Positions 41,236 to 49,934 of a DNA stretch of 64,000 nt are shown here, in pieces. The position numbers and the translations under genes were made by a program. Position 1 is the stretch's first letter. The number at the start of each line of letters is the position of its first letter. Source of the stretch: Salinimicrobium sediminilitoris (GTDB lineage Bacteria > Bacteroidota > Bacteroidia > Flavobacteriales > Flavobacteriaceae); assembly GCF_020866905.1 (NCBI RefSeq), contig NZ_JAIVCC010000013.1:1-64000 (forward strand), read 5' to 3'. The notes under the pieces are model-generated. The model saw nothing but the letters and a program-made list of their open reading frames with translations. It was not told where the DNA came from and searched no databases.

Positions 41236-43443
41236 CTACTCCGCATCCGGACTAACGGGCGTTCTAAGATTCCTGAAGATCGTATTAAAAAAAGTAGGGA
41301 TGTCATAGGGTTTTATGATAATATCATTCATCCCGGAAGCAAGGATCTCATCCCGCATTTCCTGTACCTCCACTGCTGTCAAGGCAATTACAGGAACATC
41401 GGGATTAAATTCCCGGATCTTTTGAGTAGTTTCCATTCCGCTTAATCCCGGCATATTTACGTCCATCAATACCACCCCAAAATCTTCCTTCTTGAGCATT
41501 TCAATTGCCTCATATCCATCCCCGGCTACCTCGCATCTAAAATGGCGTTTTTCGAGAACTCTCCTGGTTACAACCTGATTGATCCTGTTATCATCCACAA
41601 TAAGTGCCTTTTTCAACCCATTGTCTTCGGAAGCATTCTCATCTCCAGATCGAGCGACAGTTTCTTCAGTCTCACCCTCTTCGAACAAAATTTCAAAACT
41701 GAACACAGATCCTTCACCTTCCTTACTTTCCAGGTGAATTTCTGACCCAAACAATTTTAGCAGGTTCCTTACTATAGGTAAACCTAAACCTGTACCCTGG
41801 TAATTATAATTGTTCGCCTTTAACTGGGAAAACTCTTCAAATATCTCTTGTTGTTTATTTTTAGGAATTCCCGCTCCGGTATCCCCGACTTCAAAATAAA
41901 TAAGACATTTCCCGTTCTCACAATGTTTAAATGTAGCTTGGATCCAGACCTTACCACGTTCGGTGAATTTCACTGCATTCCCCACAAGGTTCATGATGAT
42001 CTGAGAAAGGCGTACTGAGTCTCCAATAAGGATCCGTGGGATATTATCATCAATGTTAAGTTCAACCGTGTTATTATTTTGATGCCGTGTAAATTCAAAG
42101 GATTTTACAATACCCTTCATAAGACCCTTGAGGTTGAAGGGTGTATTCTCCAGTGAAACCAACCTGGATTCCATTTTGTTCATTTGCAGAACATCATTTA
42201 TAAGAGCCAGTAGGTAATCGGCAGAGAACTTCAGAGATTTGAGGTCCTCTGCCATTTTTTTATTGTGATTATCTTCAAGCAACAAAGAAGTCAATCCAAC
42301 CACCCCATAAAGCGGAGTTCTTAATTCGTGACTAACCGTAGAAAAAAAGCGGCTTTTCAAACTGGATAATCGCTCGGCCTCTTCTTTTGCCGCTAATAAT
42401 TCGCTGTTCTTATCCTTTAATTCGAGAATTAGTTTTCTTCTTGCGCGATTATTTCTAACAAGAAGTAAAATAAACAGGAGCATTACAATTGAGGAAATGA
42501 GCATGATATAAAAAACCTGTTCTGATTTGGCTATCGCCTCATCTTTATATTGTTGCTCTCTTCTTGCTCTTTCAAGGTTGTCCCTATATTGATTGGTTTC
42601 GAATTGGGCCTGTGCAGCTTCCATTTGCTCCAGTTTTTCCTTTTCGTATAATTCGGCGTCGTATTCGATATACTTATCAAGAGCCTTGTAAGCTTCTTCA
42701 AATTCCTTGTTCTTGAACAAAACTTCGGCATACCCGTCATAGGCAGTCACAGCTTCGTAGTAAAGAGAATCTTTTTCGGCAATTGCTATGGCCTCTTCAT
42801 AATAGTCCTTGGATCTTTCAAAATTGTCTTTCCCGGAATAATAGTTACCAAAGAGGGAAGCGATTTGACTTTGGATGTAAGGATCCTTTACATTCCCAAT
42901 AAGTCTTTCAACTTCCACCAAATATGGATAGGCTTCATCATATTCTTTCATGTAAAGATGGGTCCATCCTTTATTCATGAGCGGTGTTGCCTTGCTATCG
43001 GGGTCATCCAGGTGAGATGCGGCTTCTATGGCTTTATCATAATACCTAAAACCCTCCTCTACAGTCGCCTTGTTGGAAGTAAACATATTTCCAAGATTGT
43101 TGTAAGCCCACCAGAGAAGCGTATCATTTTCTACAATCTTGGCATACCTTAAAGCTTTTTCGTAATTATTTTTAGCTCTAATGGTATCGTACAATTCATC
43201 GTAAGTAATTCCCAGATTGTTATAACCGTGGTAAAGATTATAATAATCTTTTTCCTTTTCTGCCAACTGTATTAAACGCAGTGAGTAGTCGATGGCTTTG
43301 CTGTACTCATAACCATTCATAGCCTCTGTAGACAATTCCAGAAGTTCACGAATACTATCACAAGAATTATCTTCTTCAGATTGGGAAAAAGAAATGCCTG
43401 AAATCAATAAAGCCAGAAAAAGAGAAGCGTAATTTGCGTTCAA
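41236..43443 (-). CDS. TPR-containing hybrid histidine kinase/response regulator
   Basis: A 735-residue signalling protein. A signal peptide (residues 1-20) is followed by about six TPR-like repeats in the periplasm (to about residue 290), one membrane helix (about 310-332, FYIMLISSIVMLLFILLLVRN), a coiled linker, a histidine kinase (phospho-His in FFSTVSHELRTPLYGVVG near residue 369, N box NLVGNAVKF, G boxes GDTGAGIPKNKQ and GTGLGLPIVRNL), and a C-terminal receiver with aspartate near 661 in VLMDVNMPG. There is no output domain, so a separate partner receives the phosphate. The sensed signal is unknown. Confidence 0.92.
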   Translation of the reverse strand: MNANYASLFLALLISGISFSQSEEDNSCDSIRELLELSTEAMNGYEYSKAIDYSLRLIQLAEKEKDYYNLYHGYNNLGITYDELYDTIRAKNNYEKALRYAKIVENDTLLWWAYNNLGNMFTSNKATVEEGFRYYDKAIEAASHLDDPDSKATPLMNKGWTHLYMKEYDEAYPYLVEVERLIGNVKDPYIQSQIASLFGNYYSGKDNFERSKDYYEEAIAIAEKDSLYYEAVTAYDGYAEVLFKNKEFEEAYKALDKYIEYDAELYEKEKLEQMEAAQAQFETNQYRDNLERARREQQYKDEAIAKSEQVFYIMLISSIVMLLFILLLVRNNRARRKLILELKDKNSELLAAKEEAERLSSLKSRFFSTVSHELRTPLYGVVGLTSLLLEDNHNKKMAEDLKSLKFSADYLLALINDVLQMNKMESRLVSLENTPFNLKGLMKGIVKSFEFTRHQNNNTVELNIDDNIPRILIGDSVRLSQIIMNLVGNAVKFTERGKVWIQATFKHCENGKCLIYFEVGDTGAGIPKNKQQEIFEEFSQLKANNYNYQGTGLGLPIVRNLLKLFGSEIHLESKEGEGSVFSFEILFEEGETEETVARSGDENASEDNGLKKALIVDDNRINQVVTRRVLEKRHFRCEVAGDGYEAIEMLKKEDFGVVLMDVNMPGLSGMETTQKIREFNPDVPVIALTAVEVQEMRDEILASGMNDIIIKPYDIPTFFNTIFRNLRTPVSPDAE

Positions 43444-43574
43444 TTCTGCAACATGTTAAGTTCGATAATAGGGCAATGCAAATTATTTATTTTTAGCATC
43501 TTATCCAACAAAATTTTAAAATTATATTAAAATACTTAATTTTTTGTTAAAGCATTCTCCAGGAAAACATCTCA

Positions 43575-43611
43575 CAAAAAAAGAACCCGAATTTATTAAA
43601 TCCGGGTTCTT
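43575..43611 (-). terminator. Terminator after the S1/P1 nuclease gene
   Basis: AAGAACCCG (43581-43589) pairs with CGGGTTCTT (43603-43611); on the - strand the stem is followed by TTTTT. It lies 23 bp after the nuclease stop codon. Confidence 0.82.
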
Positions 43612-43633
43612 CAATATTATAGAAAAAAAAATC

Positions 43634-44413
43634 TTACTTATAAATATCATTAAGGATACTGGCTAACCTTAGACCACCCTTCTGGATTTGATCATGAACA
43701 ACAGGAAACCATTCATACATATATTTATAACCTAATTTTTCGCCTGTTTCAGCCGAGTTATAAACTTTGTTGGCAAGTTCTTTTGACTCATACATCCAGT
43801 CCAGGATAGATCCCTTTTGAATATTACGAATTTGTTCTTTAGAAAGCTCATCGGTGTTATAAGCAAGTTCTGTATAGCTCATGTCAAAATCATTGATCAT
43901 TTCACTATCCCATACCCTGTGAAGGTTTGAACCGTCTCCAAACCATCTTACCTGTATATCATTTCCTCCTTTATCTTCTCCTCTCCCGGCGTGTAGTGGC
44001 TGGTGTAGGTCTCCCACAAAATGCACCAGCATTTTCAAGGCAAATTCTTTGTCCTCTTTAGAGGCATTTTTATCCTTTAGTACCTCAACAGAAGAATTAA
44101 TGGCATGTACCAGGTCACCATCGGGATTGGCTTTTTCCTTAGAATATTCAGTCTCTCCCGGTTCAAGATTCACATAATGCCAGGGGTTATATTTTCTATA
44201 GGCTGGATCACTTTTAATATCATCCCCGTAAGTAGATACAAAAGCCAGGTTCATCCCGTCAAGAAGTTCTCTAACCTTTGCTTTTGCTTTTTTGGATAAA
44301 TGCTGTTCTGCCACTTCTCCTGTAGCTCTGTGGCCCGTCCTACCCCAATCATTTTCAGAAGCAAATGTGAAGGTGGAAATAAACATAGCCGCAGCAAGTA
44401 AATAAATTTTCAT
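43634..44413 (-). CDS. Secreted S1/P1 family nuclease
   Basis: A 259-residue zinc-dependent nuclease with a signal peptide ending near TFA-SEN. After cleavage the mature protein begins close to WGRTGHRATGEVAEQHL, which has the N-terminal tryptophan and histidine used in zinc binding. Further ligands are in YRKYNPWHYVN near residue 75, HFVGDLHQPLHAGRGEDKGGNDIQV near 128-150 and NLHRVWDSEMI near 162. Zinc trinuclear nucleases of this family degrade single-stranded nucleic acids outside the cytoplasm, probably for phosphate or nucleoside scavenging. A TATCTTTA element lies 22 bp upstream. Confidence 0.93.
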   Translation of the reverse strand: MKIYLLAAAMFISTFTFASENDWGRTGHRATGEVAEQHLSKKAKAKVRELLDGMNLAFVSTYGDDIKSDPAYRKYNPWHYVNLEPGETEYSKEKANPDGDLVHAINSSVEVLKDKNASKEDKEFALKMLVHFVGDLHQPLHAGRGEDKGGNDIQVRWFGDGSNLHRVWDSEMINDFDMSYTELAYNTDELSKEQIRNIQKGSILDWMYESKELANKVYNSAETGEKLGYKYMYEWFPVVHDQIQKGGLRLASILNDIYK

Positions 44414-44556
44414 GTGTTAGTATTTTTAGGTCCGTAAAGATAGAAAAAGGTGGACATTTTTAAGTGGATTTCAAAAATCCTGCCTAATTTTCCCTTTTTT
44501 GGAAGGTTGTAAAGACAAACAGGAAATATTACTTTTATAAAAACAAATTCCAGCCG

Positions 44557-44753
44557 GTAAATACTTTTTTAAATGACGTATTAAAAGCCGCAAGACCCCC
44601 AGAAAACCTGGTTGTTCTCGAAGACATGAACCATATCTTCGGAAAATTGAAGGTAACAGCCTTGAAAATTCAAAATCCAATAATGAAGCCCACCGGCCCC
44701 TATACCCCGAATTGATCCAGTTAATATCTGGATTTGTAAAAAATTTAAAATGA
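44557..44753 (+). pseudogene. Decayed 3' end of an alpha/beta hydrolase gene
   Basis: The gap between the divergent nuclease and HAD genes contains a reading segment that translates NDVLKAARPPENLVVLEDMNHIFG (44572-44640), which is the C-terminal region of an alpha/beta hydrolase, including the catalytic histidine in DMNH. It then reads TALKIQNPIMKPTGPY, and after a frameshift near 44701-44709 the other frame reads ELIQLISGFVKNLK and stops with TGA at 44751-44753. That stop overlaps the HAD ATG as ATGA. The first two thirds of the gene, including the nucleophile region, is missing. Confidence 0.7.
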
Positions 44754-45568
44754 CCTATAAGATTATCTTTACCGATATTGACGGCACCCTCCTCAACAAG
44801 GACCGACAACTCTCCCCGCTTACGCTGAAGGTTTTTCAGCAGCTCAGGGAAGAAATTCCCGTAGTCCTTATTTCCTCCCGAATGCCTCAGGCTATGAAGC
44901 ACCTTCAGGAAGAATTGGATATTGTTCATCACCCACTTATCTGCTATAATGGAGCTTTAATAAATATTGATGGGAAGACAGTGGGATCAAAGGAAATTCC
45001 GTGGGAAATAATTCAAGATCTGCACCATTTTAATTTTGAACTGGATTGTCATATAAGCCTTTATAATAACACCGACTGGTATGTTCCCAAAATGGATCAA
45101 TGGGCGAAAAGGGAAGAGAATAATACTAAAGTTACTCCACAGATAAAATCCACTAATGCTGTTTTAGAGGACTGGAAAAATTCAGAAAAAGGGGCTCATA
45201 AGATCATGTGTATGGGGGAAGCAGACAAAATAAATGCTCTTGAAGATCACCTTTTTGGGAGGTTTAAAGATCAACTGCATTTATATCGATCGAAGGATAC
45301 TTACCTGGAAATAACCAATAAAGATGTATCAAAGCTAACGGCAGTAAAATATTTACTGGATAACCACTTTAATCTTTCTTTAAAAGAAACCATTGCTTTC
45401 GGCGACAATTACAACGACTTTGAAATGCTAAAAGCAGCAGGAATGGGGATTGCAGTTGGGAACGCGCGGCCGGAAGTCCTTGAAATCGCCAAACAGGTAA
45501 CCCATCATAATACCGAAGACGGAGTGGCAAAAAGCTTACAGGAATTATTTAACCTCTCTCAGTTTTAA
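44750..45568 (+). CDS. HAD superfamily (Cof-like) phosphatase
   Basis: A 272-residue phosphatase of the Cof/type IIB HAD group. Motif I is IFTDIDGTLLNKDR near residue 6 (nucleophile aspartate and the second aspartate), motif II is in VVLISSRMP near 36, and motif IV is TIAFGDNYNDFEMLKAAGMGIAVGNA near 215, with the lysine in LTAVKYLLD near 200. The insert between about 90 and 190 is the cap domain. It acts on small phosphorylated metabolites in the cytoplasm; substrate unknown. Its ATG overlaps the stop of the decayed hydrolase, suggesting the two were once one operon. Confidence 0.9.
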   Translation: MTYKIIFTDIDGTLLNKDRQLSPLTLKVFQQLREEIPVVLISSRMPQAMKHLQEELDIVHHPLICYNGALINIDGKTVGSKEIPWEIIQDLHHFNFELDCHISLYNNTDWYVPKMDQWAKREENNTKVTPQIKSTNAVLEDWKNSEKGAHKIMCMGEADKINALEDHLFGRFKDQLHLYRSKDTYLEITNKDVSKLTAVKYLLDNHFNLSLKETIAFGDNYNDFEMLKAAGMGIAVGNARPEVLEIAKQVTHHNTEDGVAKSLQELFNLSQF

Positions 45569-45623
45569 TAAATTTTTATGACACTTCTAAAAATCGTATT
45601 TTGCCGGCCTTTAAAGGAAAATT

Positions 45624-46889
45624 ATGGACAATCCCCCTATTTTTACTAATGATGCCATAGTCCTTGGACTATTAATGCTGGCGTTAGGATTCGTATTCTT
45701 TACCTCTTCTAAAGAAGAAGGTTTTTGGTATAAATTTTATAAAGTGGTACCGGCGCTGTTGATGTGTTATCTCATCCCGGCGATTCTTAACTCCCTCAAC
45801 ATCATATCTGACGAGACTTCAAATTTGTACTTTGTTGCAAGCCGTTATCTGCTTCCGGCTTCCCTGGTGTTGATGACACTGAGTATCGATCTCAAGGCAA
45901 TATTTAACCTCGGTCCCAAGGCCCTTATCATGTTCTTTACAGGAACTATAGGAATTATTATTGGAGGACCCCTGGCTATTTTACTTATTTCCACCTTTTC
46001 CCCCGAGACCGTGGGCGGTGTAGGACCAGATGCGGTTTGGCGCGGCTTGTCAACACTTGCAGGAAGCTGGATTGGTGGTGGTGCCAACCAGGCCGCAATG
46101 CTGGAAATCTTCGAATATAATCCCGATCTTTACGGCGGAATGGTTCTCGTGGATATTGTGGTAGCAAATATTCTTATGGCTTTGCTCCTCATGGGCATTG
46201 GTAAGAGTGACCGAATTGACGCATGGTTACAGGCAGATAATTCTGCAATAGAAACCCTAAAAAAGAAAGTTATCGCATATTCTGAAAGTGTAACAAGAAA
46301 TCCTTCTCTTCCAGATCTAATGATCATGCTTGCATTAGCATTTGGAGCAGTTGGTTTTGCTCACTGGAGTGCCGATGGAATTTCTGAATATTTGTCTTCT
46401 AATTTTGCAGCCTTTCGCGACAATAAATCAGCATTATCTTCTTTTGCTTCCTCCTTTTTCTGGATGATATCTATTGCAACTGCAGTTGGTATAATTTTAT
46501 CATTTACCCGGGCTAAGGAGTATGAAGGAGCAGGAGCGAGTAAACTGGGAAGTGTTTTCATTTATTTCCTTGTAGCCACTATTGGTATGAAAATGGACCT
46601 TACCATGGTTTTTGATAATCCCGGTCTAATCGCAATTGGACTGGTTTGGATGTCTATTCATGCAGGGCTCCTGGTTCTTGTTGCAAAATTAATTAAGGCT
46701 CCTTATTTCTTTCTCGCAGTTGGAAGCCAGGCTAACGTAGGAGGTGCAGCCTCTGCTCCTGTGGTTGCAGCCGCCTTTCACCCTTCTCTTGCTACTGTGG
46801 GTGTTCTTTTAGCAGTTTTTGGATATGTAGTAGGGACGTATGGTGCTATCCTTAGTACAATTTTAATGCAACTGGCTGCCGGGGGATAA
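45624..46889 (+). CDS. DUF819 family membrane protein
   Basis: A 421-residue inner-membrane protein with about eleven hydrophobic segments and glycine-rich helices such as GTIGIIIGGPLAILLI and the block GSWIGGGANQAAMLEIF near residue 150, mirrored by GSQANVGGAASAPVVAAAFHPSLATVGVLLAVFGYVVGTYGA in the last quarter. The internal symmetry is that of a transporter. Family members resemble DUF819/sodium-dependent carriers, but no substrate is established. It follows the HAD gene by 55 bp. Confidence 0.82.
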   Translation: MDNPPIFTNDAIVLGLLMLALGFVFFTSSKEEGFWYKFYKVVPALLMCYLIPAILNSLNIISDETSNLYFVASRYLLPASLVLMTLSIDLKAIFNLGPKALIMFFTGTIGIIIGGPLAILLISTFSPETVGGVGPDAVWRGLSTLAGSWIGGGANQAAMLEIFEYNPDLYGGMVLVDIVVANILMALLLMGIGKSDRIDAWLQADNSAIETLKKKVIAYSESVTRNPSLPDLMIMLALAFGAVGFAHWSADGISEYLSSNFAAFRDNKSALSSFASSFFWMISIATAVGIILSFTRAKEYEGAGASKLGSVFIYFLVATIGMKMDLTMVFDNPGLIAIGLVWMSIHAGLLVLVAKLIKAPYFFLAVGSQANVGGAASAPVVAAAFHPSLATVGVLLAVFGYVVGTYGAILSTILMQLAAGG

Positions 46890-46941
46890 GGTTAAAAAGG
46901 ATTTTTTTAGCATATTTGCGCGCATTTTACCAAAAGAAAAC

Positions 46942-47676
46942 ATGAAAAAAATAGGATTACTTTTACTCGCCCTTACTATGTTGGCGGCCTGCTCTTCTGA
47001 AGAAAAAAACCTCAAGATCCAGGGGAAAGTTCAGGGATTAAAAAAAGGAACTCTTTACCTCCAAAAGGTGGAGGACACCAGCCTTGTTACAATTGATTCT
47101 GTAGTAATGAAGGGAAACGAGACCTTTGCTTTTGAAACCTTCATAGAAAGTCCGCAGGTGTTATATCTCTACCTAAACAAAAAGGACAATAATATTTACG
47201 ACGATCGTATCCTGTTTTTTGCCGAACCCGGGGAAATGACCATCAACACCACCCTCAAAAATTTTGAAGATGATGTTGTCGTGGAAGGGTCCGAAAATCA
47301 AAAAAAGCTTTTAGAGTACCGAAAAATGGTAAATCGCTTTAATACCCGAAATCTTGAACTTATTCAACAGAGTGTAAAGGCCCGGCAGGAGGAAAACCTG
47401 GCTTCTTTAGATTCAGCAAATGCTGAATATGACAGGCTCTTGAGAAGGAGGTACTTATTCACCGTGAACTTCGCCATCAACAATAAGAATCTTGAAATAG
47501 CCCCTTATCTGGCCATGTCCGAAGTGTTTGACGCAAACATTAAATATCTTGACACCATTTACTCTTCCCTTACTCCCAAAGTAAAGGAGTCCCAGTACGG
47601 AAAGAATCTTAAAGAATTCCTGAAGGAACGTCGGGAAAATGAAAAAGTTCAGGAAGAAGCTAATTCACAGTCATAA
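46942..47676 (+). CDS. DUF4369 domain lipoprotein
   Basis: A 244-residue lipoprotein: type II signal peptide with lipobox LAAC (cysteine near residue 18). The N-terminal half is a DUF4369 beta-rich domain (IQGKVQGLKKGTLYLQKVEDTSLVTIDS through INTTLKNFEDDVVVEGS). The C-terminal half is a helical, charged region containing ARQEENLASLDSANAEYDRLLRRR. DUF4369 domains often stand before thioredoxin-like domains; here no thioredoxin motif follows, so this is a domain-only form. Function unknown. It ends at a terminator. Confidence 0.82.
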   Translation: MKKIGLLLLALTMLAACSSEEKNLKIQGKVQGLKKGTLYLQKVEDTSLVTIDSVVMKGNETFAFETFIESPQVLYLYLNKKDNNIYDDRILFFAEPGEMTINTTLKNFEDDVVVEGSENQKKLLEYRKMVNRFNTRNLELIQQSVKARQEENLASLDSANAEYDRLLRRRYLFTVNFAINNKNLEIAPYLAMSEVFDANIKYLDTIYSSLTPKVKESQYGKNLKEFLKERRENEKVQEEANSQS

Positions 47677-47701
47677 ATCTGAAAGAATTTTTTAAATACT
47701 C

Positions 47702-47730
47702 ATCCCGCTAACCGGCGGGATTTTTTTTGT
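47702..47730 (+). terminator. Terminator of the HAD-DUF819-DUF4369 cluster
   Basis: ATCCCGC (47702-47708) pairs with GCGGGAT (47715-47721) around a 6-nt loop and is followed by TTTTTTTG. It lies 25 bp after the lipoprotein stop codon. Confidence 0.85.
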
Positions 47731-47809
47731 CTCTGTTTTTGGAAAGGTTTAATACTTCCTTAGTAAAGCTTATTTCCTGAAATCTTTATTTTGAAAAAAA
47801 GCAATAAAA

Positions 47810-49315
47810 ATGAACAGACCTGAAGAGATTAATCGAAAATATGATTTTATATGCGTGGGTGGCGGTGTCATGAGTGCAACTTTAGCTATAATGCTGAAGA
47901 TCCTTGATCCCGACCTCAACGTTATTATTTTTGAAAAACTGGATGAGGTGGCGCTGGAAAGTTCGGCTGCCAAAAACAATGCAGGTACCGGTCATTCTGC
48001 TTTTTGTGAATTGAATTACACCCCAAGAAACGGGGACGGGAGCATAGATATTAGTAAAGCCATCAGGATTTTTGAAGAGTTCGAGACCTCTAAACAATTC
48101 TGGTCTTTTCTTGTACAGGCAGGAATACTTGATGAACCTGAAGCTTTCATAAATAGTATTCCACACCACGCCTGGGTTCCCGGAGAAAAAAATGTAAAAT
48201 TTCTTAGAGACAGGTTTGAAGCCATGCGGTCGCATTTCATGTTTGAGACCATGGAATATACAGAAGATCACGACACCATGAGATCATGGTTCCCTCTTAT
48301 CATGAAAGAACGGTCAAAGAATGAGAAACTGGCAGCAACAAGAATGGAATTGGGAACCGGTGTTAATTTTGGAGCCCTTACCCGAAAACTCTTTGGTGTA
48401 CTTAAGGAAAAATTCAATGTTCCTGTCCTTACAGAACACGAAGTACTGGACATAGACCCCGGTAGAAAAGATAAATGGCTGGCAGAGGTTAAGAATCTAA
48501 AAACCGGTGATAAAATCTATTTTGATGCACAAAACGTCTTTATAGGTGCCGGTGGTGGCGCTCTTCCCCTCCTTCAAAAAGTTGAAATTGATGCGAAAAA
48601 TGGCTATGGCGGATTTCCAATCAGCGGGCAATGGCTGTTTTGTAAAAACGAAGAATTAATAAAGCAACACACCGGTAAGGTCTACAGCAAAGCAGAAGTA
48701 GGTTCGCCCCCAATGTCTGTTCCCCACCTGGATACACGCTATATCAACGGAAAAAAAGAGTTGATGTTTGGGCCTTTCGCAGGCTTTAGCACCAAATTCC
48801 TTAAACAGGGATCCAAGGCCGATCTTGTCAAATCTCTAAACCTGAGTAACCTTCCATCGATGTGGGGAGTTTTCTGGCACAATCTGGACCTTACGAAATA
48901 TCTTATTGAGCAGGTAAGTATGGGGCATGAAGACAGGATCGAAGAACTGCGCATCTTTTTAAAGGACACCAAACCCGAAGACTGGGAACTGCAGGTAGCA
49001 GGGCAACGAGTACAGATCATTAAAAGAGATGAAGAGGAAGGTGGAACTTTAGAATTTGGAACAGATGTACTGCACAGTAAAGATGGTGCTATTACGGCGT
49101 TATTGGGAGCTTCCCCCGGAGCATCGGTCTCAGTTAAGATTATGCTGGAAGTGCTCGACCTGGTATTTCCTGAAAAGATGAAAACTGAAGAATGGCAAAA
49201 GAAATTAACTGAAATGATCCCATTTTGGAATCGGGATATAAAGGATCACAAAGAGGAATTTCAGAAAGTACAGGCTGAAGCTTCTAAAGCTCTAAAACTG
49301 GATGTACTTCATTAG
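47810..49315 (+). CDS. mqo: Malate:quinone oxidoreductase
   Basis: A 501-residue FAD enzyme that oxidises malate to oxaloacetate and passes electrons to the quinone pool. The FAD-binding start DFICVGGGVMSATLAIMLK lies at residues 11-29, and conserved blocks HSAFCELNYTPRNGDGSIDISKA, the catalytic region LFCKNEELIKQHTGKVYSKAEVGSPPMSVPHLDTRYING near 280 and the C-terminal LLGASPGASVSVKIMLEVL are intact. It is membrane-associated and joins the citric acid cycle to respiration; malate made by malate synthase elsewhere in the window is its substrate. A single gene. Confidence 0.96.
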   Translation: MNRPEEINRKYDFICVGGGVMSATLAIMLKILDPDLNVIIFEKLDEVALESSAAKNNAGTGHSAFCELNYTPRNGDGSIDISKAIRIFEEFETSKQFWSFLVQAGILDEPEAFINSIPHHAWVPGEKNVKFLRDRFEAMRSHFMFETMEYTEDHDTMRSWFPLIMKERSKNEKLAATRMELGTGVNFGALTRKLFGVLKEKFNVPVLTEHEVLDIDPGRKDKWLAEVKNLKTGDKIYFDAQNVFIGAGGGALPLLQKVEIDAKNGYGGFPISGQWLFCKNEELIKQHTGKVYSKAEVGSPPMSVPHLDTRYINGKKELMFGPFAGFSTKFLKQGSKADLVKSLNLSNLPSMWGVFWHNLDLTKYLIEQVSMGHEDRIEELRIFLKDTKPEDWELQVAGQRVQIIKRDEEEGGTLEFGTDVLHSKDGAITALLGASPGASVSVKIMLEVLDLVFPEKMKTEEWQKKLTEMIPFWNRDIKDHKEEFQKVQAEASKALKLDVLH

Positions 49316-49410
49316 ATTTGAGATCAGAGATTTGATACTTGAGAATTGAATGTCTTGAGTCAAAAACTTAGTGTTTAGATAATTAAAAAATCTCTTTTTC
49401 GAAACCTTTC

Positions 49411-49426
49411 AAGCCGATGGAGGGAC
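49411..49426. repeat. 16-bp copy of the tRNA-Thr 3' end
   Basis: AGCCGATGGAGGGACT occurs here and again at 49511-49526, exactly 100 bp away, where it is the 3' end of the tRNA-Thr gene (including the discriminator base, acceptor 3' arm and the T-stem part). The sequence between is CCCTCGACTGCGCTCGG and the small palindrome CCCGATGGCTATCGGG, with no tRNA-like remainder. It looks like a partial duplication or a scar of past integration. Confidence 0.6.
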
Positions 49427-49476
49427 TTCCCTCGACTGCGCTCGGTCCCGATGGCTATCGGGATTCTCGTCCTCCA

Positions 49477-49507
49477 TAAAAAAAGCTCCTTCATTTCTGA
49501 AGGAGCT
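49477..49507 (-). terminator. Terminator of tRNA-Thr
   Basis: AGCTCCTTCA (49484-49493) pairs with TGAAGGAGCT (49498-49507) around TTTC; on the - strand the stem is followed by TTTTTTT. It lies just past the 3' end of the tRNA. Confidence 0.85.
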
Positions 49508-49510
49508 TAG

Positions 49511-49584
49511 AGCCGATGGAGGGACTCGAACCCACGACCTGCTGATTACAAATCAGCTGCTCTAGCCAGCTGAGCTACATCGGC
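49511..49584 (-). tRNA. trnT: tRNA-Thr (anticodon UGU)
   Basis: A 73-nt cloverleaf with discriminator U. Acceptor arms GCCGATG and CATCGGC pair fully; D arm GCTC/GAGC; anticodon stem GCTGA/TCAGC with loop TTTGTAA, giving anticodon UGU; variable region AGGTC; T-loop TTCGAGT. The T stem has one U-U mismatch at positions 50-64. CCA is not encoded. The - strand terminator follows directly, so it is transcribed alone. Confidence 0.95.
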
Positions 49585-49597
49585 AATTGCTTTATTA

Positions 49598-49864
49598 CTA
49601 TAAAGCGTTTATCTTTTCTACAAGATTTGTTGCTTTCGCCTCAAATTCTTCCTCTATTCCTTTAAAATGTTGCTTTTTGTTCTCAACATTTTTCTGGTTC
49701 ATCTTTCCAATCAATTCATCAAAATCTGAAATCGCCTCATCAACAACTTTTTCAGATTTAGCAGGATCTTCATCGGGATGGGTTATCTGGTGCAGGTAAG
49801 CAGCCTCGATAATGTCTCCAAAAACATAATTCATATCCCTTTTTAATGTTCTTCTATTCGCCAT
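49598..49864 (-). CDS. Conserved hypothetical protein, helical
   Basis: An 88-residue soluble protein beginning MANRRTLKRDMNYVFGDIIEAAYLHQ, rich in charged and helical residues, with no motif I recognise. The pattern is typical of small conserved proteins found in Flavobacteriaceae without assigned role. It starts its own small transcription unit upstream of the tRNA and ends 14 bp before the tRNA gene's 5' end on the same strand, so read-through from here could also cover the tRNA. Confidence 0.75.
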   Translation of the reverse strand: MANRRTLKRDMNYVFGDIIEAAYLHQITHPDEDPAKSEKVVDEAISDFDELIGKMNQKNVENKKQHFKGIEEEFEAKATNLVEKINAL

Positions 49865-49934
49865 CTTTCGCGTAATTTTTCAGGTGCGAATTTACACTAT
49901 TTCTCAATTCAAAAAACAGTTTTGTAAAAAAAAA

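Noticed and set aside
44471-44932. A 153-codon - strand ORF opposite the HAD gene start
   Set aside because: It has no recognisable motif, covers both the pseudogene and the HAD start on the opposite strand, and the HAD gene has full catalytic motifs.
49598-49864. A phage or integrase gene beside the tRNA-Thr, suggested by the repeated tRNA end
   Set aside because: The only nearby gene is an 88-residue helical protein with no integrase motif; no element remains.
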